Origin: Aquimarina sp. MMG016
GTDB lineage: Bacteria; Bacteroidota; Bacteroidia; Flavobacteriales; Flavobacteriaceae
Length of the DNA: 64,000 bases
Assembly: GCF_018100805.1 (NCBI RefSeq)
Contig: NZ_JAGJEA010000015.1
Location: 1 to 64,000, forward strand
Direction: 5' to 3'
Translations under genes and position numbers: made by a program
Part shown: piece by piece, positions 53,323 through 61,549 of the stretch
Layout: each line of letters begins with the position of its first letter
Numbering within the stretch: position 1 is the first letter of the stretch
The notes under the pieces: model-generated
What the model was told of the DNA's origin: nothing
What the model saw: only the letters and a program-made list of their open reading frames with translations
The model's database searches: none

Positions 53323-55070
53323 ACAAGACAGTAAATATAAATTTAGCAGGCATATTTTTTCATATCGATGAAAACGCTTATCTAAAGTTACAGCGCTATC
53401 TCGATGCTATAAAACGTTCATTTACGGATTCGCAAGGAAGAGACGAGATTATAGCTGATATCGAAGCTCGTATCGCAGAGCTTTTTAGTGAAAAAATTAA
53501 AGACGAAAGACAAGTTATCGGAGCAAAAGAAGTTGACGAAGTTATAGAAGTAATGGGTCAACCTGAGGATTACCGATTGGATGAAGAAATTTTTGAAGAT
53601 GAACCAACATCTTCTTATCGAAGACCAACCGCATCTAAGCAACTATTCAGAGATACTTCTAATTCCTATGTGGGAGGTGTAAGTTCAGGATTAGGGCATT
53701 ATTTAGGTATAGACGCCATATGGTTACGCTTAGCTTGGATTATTTTAACTTTAGCTTCAAGTGGTTTTTTTCTACTACTTTACATCGTATTATGGATTGT
53801 AATACCAGAAGCCAAAACCACTGCGGATGAGCTAGCTATGCGGGGAAAGCCTATAAATATCAGTAACATAGAAAGAAAAGTGAAAGAAGGATTTAATGAT
53901 GTTGCTGATAAAGTTAAAGATGTAGATTATCAAAAATATAGTGATAAAGTAAAAAGTAGCTCAACCACTTTTTTTGATACACTTGGGGATGTACTGCTTG
54001 CAATATTAAAAGTTTTTGTAAAGTTTGTAGGAGTGATTCTTATACTGGTTGCTGGTATTTCTCTGATCAGCATATTCGTAGGATTATTTACTTTAGGAAC
54101 CTTTGGGTTTATGGATACCCCTTGGGTAGAATACTTCGAGGTTGGTAATCACCCTGATGTACCTTTATGGTTATTATCATTATTATTCTTTTTTGTAATC
54201 GGAATACCATTTTTCTTCCTTTTTATTTTGGGACTAAAAATTCTGATTAGTAATTTAAAATCTATTGGTACTCCTGCAAAACTAGGATTATTAGGAATTT
54301 GGCTACTTTCATTAATCGGACTTGGAATTATAGGGGTTCGTCAAGCCACACAAGAAGCTTTTGATGCAGAAGTAATTAGTACTGAAGAATTATTACCAAT
54401 TACTAATAATGATACCTTAAATATAAAAATGGTAGGTAACAATAGGTATGTAAGAAGCCTATATCATAGAAATAATTACAAAATTAAAAGAGACCCACAA
54501 GGTAATAGAGTAATTGTACTACAAGATATAGAACTATATCTGAAGGCTTCTAAAAGAGATTCTGTAGTAGGTATTTCTATAGAAAAAAAAGCAGAAGGTA
54601 GTTCTTATGATGAATCTAGAGAGCGAGCAGAAGAAATTAGATATGCTTATGAAATAGAAGGTAACACACTATTATTAGATGGTTATGCAATTACAGATTA
54701 TGCAAACAAATACAGAGATCAAGAAGTTAAAATAATTTTGACTTTACCTGAAGGGATAACTGTATTAGCGGATGATAACACTTCTAGATACAATAATTCC
54801 TGGAAGTATGAGGATTATATCACTATCGATAAAAAAGAAGGAAAGTATTTGAAATTAGTTAATGGCAAATTCGAATGTGATGATTGTAAAGAGGAAAGTG
54901 AATGGAAATACAATGAATGGAAAGATGAAGACGGTGATGTAAAAATCAACATCAACTCTGACGATGATAATACCAATCTCAAAATTGATGAAGATGGAGT
55001 GCAACTTAAAAGCGAAGAAGTAGACATTAAAATAGACGAGAACGGAATCAAAATCAAAACCGAAAATTAA
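53319..55070 (+). CDS. PspC domain membrane protein with acidic C-terminal tail
   Basis: A 583-residue protein. A helical N-terminal domain (about 1-90) includes RDEIIADIEARIAELF. A PspC domain (about 107-172, RQLFRDTSNSYVGGVSSGLG type, one membrane segment) is followed by three further membrane segments (about 235-345). The large periplasmic beta region (about 360-520) is DUF4097-like (toastrack type). An acidic repeat-like tail (about 535-583, KININSDDDNTNLKIDEDG) repeats the pattern K-I-x-D/E-x-x-G-x-x-I/L-K. PspC proteins sense or respond to inner-membrane stress in Proteobacteria; here only the domain name carries over. It is coupled to PadR. Confidence 0.88.
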   Translation: MNKTVNINLAGIFFHIDENAYLKLQRYLDAIKRSFTDSQGRDEIIADIEARIAELFSEKIKDERQVIGAKEVDEVIEVMGQPEDYRLDEEIFEDEPTSSYRRPTASKQLFRDTSNSYVGGVSSGLGHYLGIDAIWLRLAWIILTLASSGFFLLLYIVLWIVIPEAKTTADELAMRGKPINISNIERKVKEGFNDVADKVKDVDYQKYSDKVKSSSTTFFDTLGDVLLAILKVFVKFVGVILILVAGISLISIFVGLFTLGTFGFMDTPWVEYFEVGNHPDVPLWLLSLLFFFVIGIPFFFLFILGLKILISNLKSIGTPAKLGLLGIWLLSLIGLGIIGVRQATQEAFDAEVISTEELLPITNNDTLNIKMVGNNRYVRSLYHRNNYKIKRDPQGNRVIVLQDIELYLKASKRDSVVGISIEKKAEGSSYDESRERAEEIRYAYEIEGNTLLLDGYAITDYANKYRDQEVKIILTLPEGITVLADDNTSRYNNSWKYEDYITIDKKEGKYLKLVNGKFECDDCKEESEWKYNEWKDEDGDVKININSDDDNTNLKIDEDGVQLKSEEVDIKIDENGIKIKTEN

Positions 55071-55071
55071 C

Positions 55072-55092
55072 AATCAAAAACGAACAGTTTAA
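55072..55092 (+). repeat. Leader element before the head-GIN gene
   Basis: AATCAAAAACGAACAGTTTAA nearly repeats 52940-52961 and lies 20 bases before the ATG at 55113, straddling the short gap after the PspC gene. Confidence 0.4.
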
Positions 55093-55112
55093 CAACTTAA
55101 AACATCAACATT

Positions 55113-55832
55113 ATGAATACACTAGCCAAAATTTTAGTAACCTTATGCTTAGCCGCTTTTTGTTGCTCTTGCAATATTGCTTTCAATGGAGTAAAAGGAG
55201 AAGGAGAAGTAATTCGAAAAGAAAAAACAATCAATGAGAACTTTGATGCTATTAAAGCAAGTAGAGGGTTAGATGTTATACTTGTAAATAGTGATGATAG
55301 AAAAGTAATTATTGAAGCAAATGAGAACCTGCACGAACACATTGAAGTATATGTAAAAGGAGATGTTCTCTATATAACTTCAGATGAAAACATTTACATG
55401 GCAGATGAAAAAAGTATTTATGTATCATACGGCGAAATAAGTAGAATATCTTCCACTAGTGGTGCCAACTTAACGTCAGAAGAGTCGGTAATGCTAAAAG
55501 ATCTTACCATAAGTGCTACCAGCGGCTCTAATATTAAACTACGAGTAAAGGCAGAAACATTAAACACTTCTGCTACAAGCGGAGCTATTATGAATTTATC
55601 AGGTAAAGTAAATAACCACAAAGCTAGTGCTACTAGTGGTGCAAATATAAGAGCTGATGACTTGTTAAGTTTAATAACAGAAGCCAAAGCGACTAGTGGA
55701 TCAAATATAAGAATTCATGCTAAGGATCAATTTACAGGAAAAGCTACCAGTGGTGCTAATGTTATCTATTATGGAAACCCTGAAAAGGTATCCGAAGATG
55801 ATAATTCAGGAGGGAATGTAAGAAGACATTAA
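55113..55832 (+). CDS. Head-GIN/DUF2807 lipoprotein
   Basis: A 239-residue lipoprotein (lipid Cys20 in FCCSC, possibly Cys18). The mature part opens with the head-GIN signature NFDAIKASRGLDVILVNSDD and runs into repeated strands of the kind ATSGSNIKLRVKAETLNTSATSG (four ATSG(A/S) turns between about 140 and 215). This is the beta-solenoid-like DUF2807 fold. It is thought to be exposed in the periplasm or at the outer membrane. It is the last gene of the PadR-PspC operon; a terminator follows at 55872. Confidence 0.9.
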   Translation: MNTLAKILVTLCLAAFCCSCNIAFNGVKGEGEVIRKEKTINENFDAIKASRGLDVILVNSDDRKVIIEANENLHEHIEVYVKGDVLYITSDENIYMADEKSIYVSYGEISRISSTSGANLTSEESVMLKDLTISATSGSNIKLRVKAETLNTSATSGAIMNLSGKVNNHKASATSGANIRADDLLSLITEAKATSGSNIRIHAKDQFTGKATSGANVIYYGNPEKVSEDDNSGGNVRRH

Positions 55833-55871
55833 TACCAACACCCTAACCAATCTATAAACCAACCAAAACAA

Positions 55872-55932
55872 AACTGTCTGGAGAGTACGGAACTAATCAA
55901 CCAAATAATTATAGACTCTTCAGATAGTTTTT
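55872..55932 (+). terminator. Terminator of the PadR-PspC-head-GIN operon
   Basis: AACTGTCTGGAGAGT (55872-55886) pairs with ACTCTTCAGATAGTT (55915-55929) over 15 positions, two of them G-U wobbles, followed by a T run. The loop is 28 bases. Downstream lies the start at 55953. Confidence 0.6.
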
Positions 55933-55952
55933 CACTCTTAATCCTTCAAAAA

Positions 55953-56495
55953 ATGATCACTCAAAAAGTGTTAAACAACAAAATACCTTTTATAATTGTT
56001 GTAACTTCTTTAGTTACATTTCATGTTCTTTGGGAATATTTTAGCGGAGGTGTTACCACTCATCATCTATTAGCTAGAGAAGACTTACCCGGTATATCTA
56101 ACTGGTGGGGGTTATTAACCATCCCTTTATTAAGCTGGATTTTACTTTCATTAGGCAAATGGCAACATTATAAAAACAAACAAATTTACAGCTTATCAAA
56201 AATCACAACTGGTTTTATTAGCAGTTTGATTTTCGGCATTCTAATGTCACTCTTATGGGAGTTTAGATTAGAAAATATTTTACAATATGCTATATGGTTG
56301 CCCCTTATCATTGCGCTATTCATTCCTATTCACCTTGCTGGAAATTTATTAGGTTTTATTCTTGGGTTAACATATACTTTTGGAGGAATTTTACCAATCG
56401 GTATAGGATGTGTTTTAACAATATTATCATTTATAATATGGACGATTTTTAGAAAAGGAATTCCTTTAATATTTCAAAAACTTAAAAAAAAATAA
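55953..56495 (+). CDS. Polytopic membrane protein, unknown
   Basis: A 180-residue protein with about five hydrophobic segments, including a His-containing loop after the first (VTTHHLLAREDLPGISNWWG) and a short basic C-terminus. No family recognised. The pattern SNWWGLLTIPLLSW after the His pair resembles small polytopic proteins found next to DUF4440-type secreted proteins in Flavobacteriia, but I cannot name them. It lies 31 bases before the gene at 56527, and a terminator separates it from the operon upstream, so the two following genes form one unit. Confidence 0.72.
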   Translation: MITQKVLNNKIPFIIVVTSLVTFHVLWEYFSGGVTTHHLLAREDLPGISNWWGLLTIPLLSWILLSLGKWQHYKNKQIYSLSKITTGFISSLIFGILMSLLWEFRLENILQYAIWLPLIIALFIPIHLAGNLLGFILGLTYTFGGILPIGIGCVLTILSFIIWTIFRKGIPLIFQKLKKK

Positions 56496-56526
56496 TAATC
56501 AATCATCATCAACCAAAAAACGAATA

Positions 56527-57312
56527 ATGAGAATCCAAACCATTTTATCAAAAGCAATAATTTGCACTTTTATCCTAATGTTTTCATCGGGAACATTACT
56601 AAATGCCCAATCTAATACTCCTAATTTAGAAGAGACTATTCTTAATCTGGATAAACAATTCTGGAAAGCATATAATACCTGTAATGCTGAGAGTTTTAAA
56701 AATTTCCTTACTGAAGACTTAGAATTTTATCACGATAAAGGAGGATTAACTGAAGGCTTAGATCATTTACTAAAAACAGTAAGAAATAGTTTGTGTGCTC
56801 CCCAAAATCCAAGATTAAGAAGAGAAGTTGTAGCAGGAACTTTAGAGGTACATCCTTTAAATAATTATGGAGCAATTCTTTCTGGCGAACACGTTTTCTA
56901 CATCACAGAGAAAGGTAAAGAAGAAAAATTGATCGAAAAAGCCAAATTTACTCATGTGTGGCAACATAAAGATAATACCTGGAAAATGTCTCGTGTACTT
57001 AGTTATGACCACCAGCCTACATCAGAGAACGCTGCCAAAAAAGAAATTAAACTTTCTGATGATATACTTGCTACATTTGTAGGTCAGTATAAAGCTCCAA
57101 AAACTGGTTTAGTCAACATTTCTGTGAAAGGAAAAAACCTTCAGATGAATGCAGGCAAAATGCAATTGAAAATGCATCCGCAATCAGAAACTCTATTTTT
57201 TGCGAAAGAAATGCCTCTCACCTTTGAATTTATTCAAAACCAAAAAGGAAAGGTGCTCAAATTTATTGTTCGAGAAAATGGTAAGATTGTAGAAGAAGCT
57301 AAAAGAATGTAA
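56527..57312 (+). CDS. Secreted DUF4440 / nuclear transport factor 2-like protein
   Basis: A 261-residue protein with a signal peptide (about 1-26, ending LNAQS). An NTF2-like DUF4440 domain follows (about 30-165: ILNLDKQFWKAYNTCNAESFKNFLTEDLEFYHDKGGL ... FTHVWQHKDNTWKMSRVLSYDHQP), then a C-terminal beta domain (about 175-261, DDILATFVGQYKAP) like that seen behind some beta-lactamase-like and DUF4440 proteins. The domain binds small hydrophobic ligands in its cone; the enzymatic role is unknown. It ends with a strong terminator (57354-57390). Confidence 0.85.
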   Translation: MRIQTILSKAIICTFILMFSSGTLLNAQSNTPNLEETILNLDKQFWKAYNTCNAESFKNFLTEDLEFYHDKGGLTEGLDHLLKTVRNSLCAPQNPRLRREVVAGTLEVHPLNNYGAILSGEHVFYITEKGKEEKLIEKAKFTHVWQHKDNTWKMSRVLSYDHQPTSENAAKKEIKLSDDILATFVGQYKAPKTGLVNISVKGKNLQMNAGKMQLKMHPQSETLFFAKEMPLTFEFIQNQKGKVLKFIVRENGKIVEEAKRM

Positions 57313-57353
57313 AAACCATTAATAATACTACTTAACTTACAAATAGCTATCCA

Positions 57354-57390
57354 AAAAAATAGATCTCTTTAATTTGAAGATCTATTTTTT
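57354..57390 (+). terminator. Terminator of the 55953-57312 unit
   Basis: A perfect 13-base stem, AAAAAATAGATCT (57354-57366) and AGATCTATTTTTT (57378-57390), with an 11-base loop; the right arm ends in six T. Confidence 0.8.
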
Positions 57391-57435
57391 ATTATTTAAA
57401 ATTAAATGTAACGTCTACACTATCAAGCAGTCATT

Positions 57436-57443
57436 TATATTTG
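57436..57443 (+). promoter_or_regulatory. Candidate -7 element of the DUF2807 gene at 57514
   Basis: TATATTTG matches TAnnTTTG, 71 bases before the start codon, directly after the preceding terminator. No clear -33 element. Confidence 0.3.
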
Positions 57444-57513
57444 TAAAACAAATTTGACGTTATACATACTTAAATGCAGAAAAAACTGTTTAAAAAATAA
57501 AACTTTACTTAAC

Positions 57514-58377
57514 ATGAGAACATTCCTTATATTACTATTTTCGATTTTCATTTTAGGAAACTTAAACGCACAGAAAGAAAAAGTTAAGGGTAATAAAATT
57601 GTAATGACCGAAGAAAAAATTATCGACGGATTTCACACCATAGATTTATATGATAATTTCGAAGTTTCTCTTGATGAAGATAGTGATCATATGATCAGGA
57701 TTGAAGCCGATAGTAATCTCCAAGAGCATATTGATGTTAGTATTAAGGATAGTATTCTTACTATAAAATCCACTAAAGATCTAAGACGCGCAAAAGCTTT
57801 AAATATTCGAATCCTATACGCTTCAGAATTAAAAAAGATAATTATAAATGATAAGATAGATGCAAAATCTCTATCAGCTATTAAGTCTGGAAATCTAGAT
57901 ATTGAAACTAACGGAGAAGCCGAAGCCTTTTTTACCGTAGAATCTGGTAAACTAAATAGCGTTTCTAACGGAAAATCAACTTTAGATGTACACGTCAATG
58001 CAACTGAAGTTTCTTATCAAGTCAATGAAAATTCAGAATTAAAAGGAATTGTTACTGCAGACAGCCTTAAAGTCGATTTATATCAAAAAGGATCCGCCAA
58101 ATTAGAAGGTGAAATAAAGTCACTATTAGTTAGAGCAGATAGTGATACTGATTTTTATGGCGAAAAACTTTCTAGTGTGAAAACAAAATTAATTGCAGAA
58201 GGCACCTCTGATTGCTACCTTTTAGTCAATGAAGAAATCAATATAGAAGCTATAGACAAGGCTGAAATCTATGTATTAGGAGAAGCTAAAATCAATCTTA
58301 CCAAATTCGAAAATGAAGTTACTTTATACAAAAAGAAAATAGATTACTCTCCTAGCCTCCTTAAGCAGCTGAAGTAA
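57514..58377 (+). CDS. Secreted DUF2807 (head-GIN-like) protein
   Basis: About 287 residues from the ATG at 57514, where the signal peptide begins (MRTFLILLFSIFILGNLNAQ); a frame-extended version from 57454 only adds 20 residues before it. The mature protein starts with DGFHTIDLYDNFEVSLDEDSDHMIRIEADSN, the head-GIN-type signature, and continues as a beta-solenoid (LKVDLYQKGSAKLEGEI). It is a distant paralogue of the lipoprotein at 55113 but lacks the lipid Cys, so it is periplasmic or exported. It may work with the PspC cluster, although it is separately terminated. Confidence 0.85.
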   Translation: MRTFLILLFSIFILGNLNAQKEKVKGNKIVMTEEKIIDGFHTIDLYDNFEVSLDEDSDHMIRIEADSNLQEHIDVSIKDSILTIKSTKDLRRAKALNIRILYASELKKIIINDKIDAKSLSAIKSGNLDIETNGEAEAFFTVESGKLNSVSNGKSTLDVHVNATEVSYQVNENSELKGIVTADSLKVDLYQKGSAKLEGEIKSLLVRADSDTDFYGEKLSSVKTKLIAEGTSDCYLLVNEEINIEAIDKAEIYVLGEAKINLTKFENEVTLYKKKIDYSPSLLKQLK

Positions 58378-58565
58378 AAAACAATTTCATTCATATCAAA
58401 TACTAAAACCTCCCCCCTGTCATAAAATCAAAAACATGGTGGTTTTCAGGGGTTCTTTTCTATAGAATATAGGGATGTAAAAGATAGCATTATGTTCTAC
58501 TTTTGATAAAAAAGTAAGGAAAAAATTGTAGGTGAATAGATTCATAAAATCTAAAAAAGACCTAT
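58378..58565. other. Gap before the T6SS island
   Basis: The 188 bases after the DUF2807 gene contain an imperfect hairpin (CCCCTG near 58414-58419 with CAGGGG at 58447-58452, then a T-rich run), a weak terminator candidate, and a TACTTTTG (58498-58505) that fits the -7 consensus. Confidence 0.35.
58498..58505 (+). promoter_or_regulatory. Candidate -7 element of the T6SS island
   Basis: TACTTTTG fits TAnnTTTG, 61 bases before the small ORF at 58566 and 424 bases before vgrG. No -33 element at the expected distance. Confidence 0.3.
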
Positions 58566-58847
58566 ATGAAGATGCTATCTAATACATATTTGATGATTAT
58601 ACTATGGTCCATCATTTCATCTTGTTTCCGAAAAACAGTTTTTTCAAATTACAAGCTCTCCCCTGGTGATGCAGCTATAAACTTAGGCCGGAATTTAAGA
58701 ACTTATTCGAGTATTCCACCTCATAACATTACCATCGGTTCATTCATACCAAATAACGGATTCCTAAGATTGTTGTCAAAACCATCTGAATTTATATCAT
58801 CAGTTTTAAAGAAAATCAAATACAAGTCAATACTGTCACTTATATGA
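58566..58847 (+). CDS. Possible small lipoprotein upstream of vgrG
   Basis: A 93-residue frame whose N-terminus reads as a lipoprotein signal (NTYLMIILWSIISSC, lipid Cys20), followed by a short Lys/Asn-rich part with no recognised domain. A -7-like element lies 61 bases upstream, and vgrG starts 81 bases downstream on the same strand. Small lipoproteins near vgrG could be immunity proteins or remnants, but codon quality is only moderate and nothing else supports it. It may equally be a truncated gene or chance. Treat as tentative. Confidence 0.4.
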   Translation: MKMLSNTYLMIILWSIISSCFRKTVFSNYKLSPGDAAINLGRNLRTYSSIPPHNITIGSFIPNNGFLRLLSKPSEFISSVLKKIKYKSILSLI

Positions 58848-58928
58848 ATAAACATAAATTTTAGAAGGAAGATGTAACCTGAACAAAATACTTAAAACAC
58901 ACAAATAATTAATAAATCTTAATCAAAA

Positions 58929-60719
58929 ATGGCACTACAGTCTAATGTTAAAATATACGTTGGTAGTACTCCTATAGATGCTTTTAAAGATCTAAAACTA
59001 TATCAAGAAATTGATGCGCATCAGACCTTAGAGATAACCTGCAGAACGGATGTATTAGAAAATATCTCAGATAAGAATAATGATGAAAGCAATGATTTTC
59101 TAGGACAGACCATTACGCTAATGATTTCTTCATTAGATACTATAAATATATATAAAGAACTAAAGTTTAAAGGTGTCGTAACCGAAGTTAAAACGACAAA
59201 TGGTTTTCACCGGCAGATGGGAGATTCAATCCTAATTAAAGCAAAAAGCAACTCCATACTCACAGATGATGGCCCTCATTATGCTTCTTATAGTGATGCG
59301 GATTTAGGCTCAATACTTAGTGATGTTTTTCAAAAATATGATCGGTCTAAACTTACTACCGAGATCAATCCTAAATTTAATGACAACTTACATTATTGTG
59401 TACAACAGGGAGAAAGCAGTTTTGAGTATGCAAGCAGACTTGCTACTCAATATGGAGAGTGGTTTTATTATGATGGAGAAAGCCTAATATTCGGAAAACC
59501 AAAAAACACTGATGAAGTGTCTCTTACATATGGATTCGACTTACAAGAATTTTCCAGAAGCATAAATCCTATGTCTAATAGTTATTCTTTTTTTACTAAT
59601 GATTATATAAATGATGAAAAGCACGAAATAACAACTAAAGAAATTAGTAGTTCCATAAATGGATATAACGGTTTTGCCTCTCAAAAAAGTGAGGAAATGT
59701 ATCCTCATAAAACTAATATTTTTCTTAGCACTTATGATGATCCACAAACCAAACAACGCCTTAATACATTAGTAGAAAAACAAAAAAAGGCAGAAGAAAT
59801 CAAACAAGTAACGGTCACTGGAACTAGTGATAACCCAGGCGTAAGCTTAGGAAAAGTTGTAAATATAAAACAAGCCGGAAGTAGTCAAGGTAAATTTCGT
59901 ATTACTAAAATTAAACATAGTGCTACAGAAAACGGCAAATACATTAATCATTTTGAAGGAACATCTGTAGAACAAGATGTTTACCCTAAAACCAACATTC
60001 TAATTCATCCTAAAAGTGAAACACAGGTAGCTACGGTTACGGATAATATAGATCCTGAGGGTATCAGCAGAATAAAAGTACAATTTTACTGGCAAAAACC
60101 CTTAGGAGAACACACGCCATGGTTACGTGTGATGACACCTCATTCAGGAGGTGAGAAAGGTTTTCATTTCATTCCGGAAATTGGTGAAGAAGTACTTATA
60201 GGCTTTGAAGGAGGAAATGCTGAAAGACCATATGTTATGGGCACACTCTATAACGGAAGTGCAAAGTCTGCAGGATGGAAAACCAATAATAATGATATTA
60301 AAGCGATTCGAACAAGAAGCGGTCACACCATAGAATTGAACGATGCAGAAGGAAAAGAATTCATCACTATCATTGATCAAAATGCCAATACAATTCATAT
60401 CGATACTGCCAATAATAATATCACTATTACTGCTATTGAAAAAATGACCTTGAACTCAAAGAACTTTGAAATGAATGTTCAGGAAGATGCTAAGTTTAAT
60501 ATAGGTAACAATACTGTTATGAAAACCGGAATGAGTCACGAAACCTCATCCCGTAGCCATACAAATACAGTGGAAGATAAAATGACAACTTCAGTAGGAG
60601 GAGAATTAGTACAAAATAGTGGAAATGCTGAAATTCAAAGTAAACAAAATATGAAAATAGCTTGTGGCGCAACAGCATCTTTCCAAGGTGGTGGTAATGT
60701 AAAAATTAGTAAAGGATAA
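58929..60719 (+). CDS. vgrG: Type VI secretion spike protein VgrG
   Basis: A 596-residue spike protein. The N-terminal gp27-like part (about 1-360) has FKDLKLYQEIDAHQTLEI and DNLHYCVQQGESSFEYASRLA. The gp5-like OB-fold (about 366-446) has PEGISRIKVQFYWQKPLGEH, TPHSGGEKGFHFIPEIGEE, GNAERPYVMGTLYNG. The C-terminal beta-helix spike (about 460-596) ends in GNVKISKG. It trimerises to form the T6SS (probably T6SSiii in Bacteroidota) tip that carries effectors. No sheath, Hcp or baseplate genes are in the window, so this looks like an effector island. No C-terminal effector domain is fused. Confidence 0.93.
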   Translation: MALQSNVKIYVGSTPIDAFKDLKLYQEIDAHQTLEITCRTDVLENISDKNNDESNDFLGQTITLMISSLDTINIYKELKFKGVVTEVKTTNGFHRQMGDSILIKAKSNSILTDDGPHYASYSDADLGSILSDVFQKYDRSKLTTEINPKFNDNLHYCVQQGESSFEYASRLATQYGEWFYYDGESLIFGKPKNTDEVSLTYGFDLQEFSRSINPMSNSYSFFTNDYINDEKHEITTKEISSSINGYNGFASQKSEEMYPHKTNIFLSTYDDPQTKQRLNTLVEKQKKAEEIKQVTVTGTSDNPGVSLGKVVNIKQAGSSQGKFRITKIKHSATENGKYINHFEGTSVEQDVYPKTNILIHPKSETQVATVTDNIDPEGISRIKVQFYWQKPLGEHTPWLRVMTPHSGGEKGFHFIPEIGEEVLIGFEGGNAERPYVMGTLYNGSAKSAGWKTNNNDIKAIRTRSGHTIELNDAEGKEFITIIDQNANTIHIDTANNNITITAIEKMTLNSKNFEMNVQEDAKFNIGNNTVMKTGMSHETSSRSHTNTVEDKMTTSVGGELVQNSGNAEIQSKQNMKIACGATASFQGGGNVKISKG

Positions 60720-60750
60720 TAATTCTTTTCATAATCTAAGAACACATAAA

Positions 60751-61545
60751 ATGATACAAACCAAATATACATTTATAACAGAAGAAGCAAAATTAAGCTT
60801 ACCACTACAAGGAGAAAAGAATTATATCCTAGAAAACTCTTTTCCTATAAATTATTCTAGAAATATCATAGGTTCTTGTAAAAGAGAAGTGTCATTGAAG
60901 ACAAACTCTAATGAAGATCAACCTTATATTCGTTTTGTATATATAAAAGTAAAGAATATTCATCTAAAGTTTTCTGATGGATCTTATGCAATGCAAGATA
61001 TTCTTAAGAAAATAACTTCTATTTATAATAAGCTTAATCTTAGAGTTTCGTACATAGGAAAAATTATGGCAATTGACAACATCTCTGAACTACAAGAAAT
61101 TTGGAAGGATACAAAAGAATACATAGAAAGTAAATATAGAGGTAAACAGGTTCAGCAATTAATCGATAAAACAAATGAAATCTTAAACTCAGAAAAAACA
61201 CTGATAGAAGAAATCTCTTTATATCAAAACTTTGGAGCATTATTAAAACCTTTATACCATCAATATAATACAAGCCAGAGTCAATCTTCATCCCAAGGAT
61301 TGAATACAAGATATGGGAAAATTGTTGCTAAGGAAGAAGTATCATTACAACCTTCTAGGGATACAAAAAAAATTGAACTAAAAATCAACGCCAATTATCC
61401 TGAAAATGAAGAATATCTAAATGTTGATGGGACATATAATTTTATGAATCAAACTAATGCTTGGTTACATAATGCTACCATTCATATTATAGAAAAATAC
61501 GGGAGACAAGAATACAAAAGCAAAATCACTGTAATTCAAATATAA
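60751..61545 (+). CDS. Unknown protein of the vgrG island, possible effector adaptor
   Basis: A 264-residue soluble protein between vgrG and the PAAR-like effector, 31 bases after the former and 4 before the latter. The N-terminal part (about 1-95) is beta-rich, the middle (about 100-170) is a charged, possibly coiled-coil helix (LQEIWKDTKEYIESKY), and the C-terminus (about 200-264) is beta-rich again. No catalytic motif or signal peptide is seen. Its placement between spike and effector fits a loading adaptor or chaperone (as DUF2169/DUF1795 proteins do in Proteobacteria), but it does not resemble those by eye. It could also be another effector or immunity protein. Confidence 0.78.
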   Translation: MIQTKYTFITEEAKLSLPLQGEKNYILENSFPINYSRNIIGSCKREVSLKTNSNEDQPYIRFVYIKVKNIHLKFSDGSYAMQDILKKITSIYNKLNLRVSYIGKIMAIDNISELQEIWKDTKEYIESKYRGKQVQQLIDKTNEILNSEKTLIEEISLYQNFGALLKPLYHQYNTSQSQSSSQGLNTRYGKIVAKEEVSLQPSRDTKKIELKINANYPENEEYLNVDGTYNFMNQTNAWLHNATIHIIEKYGRQEYKSKITVIQI

Positions 61546-61549
61546 AACT

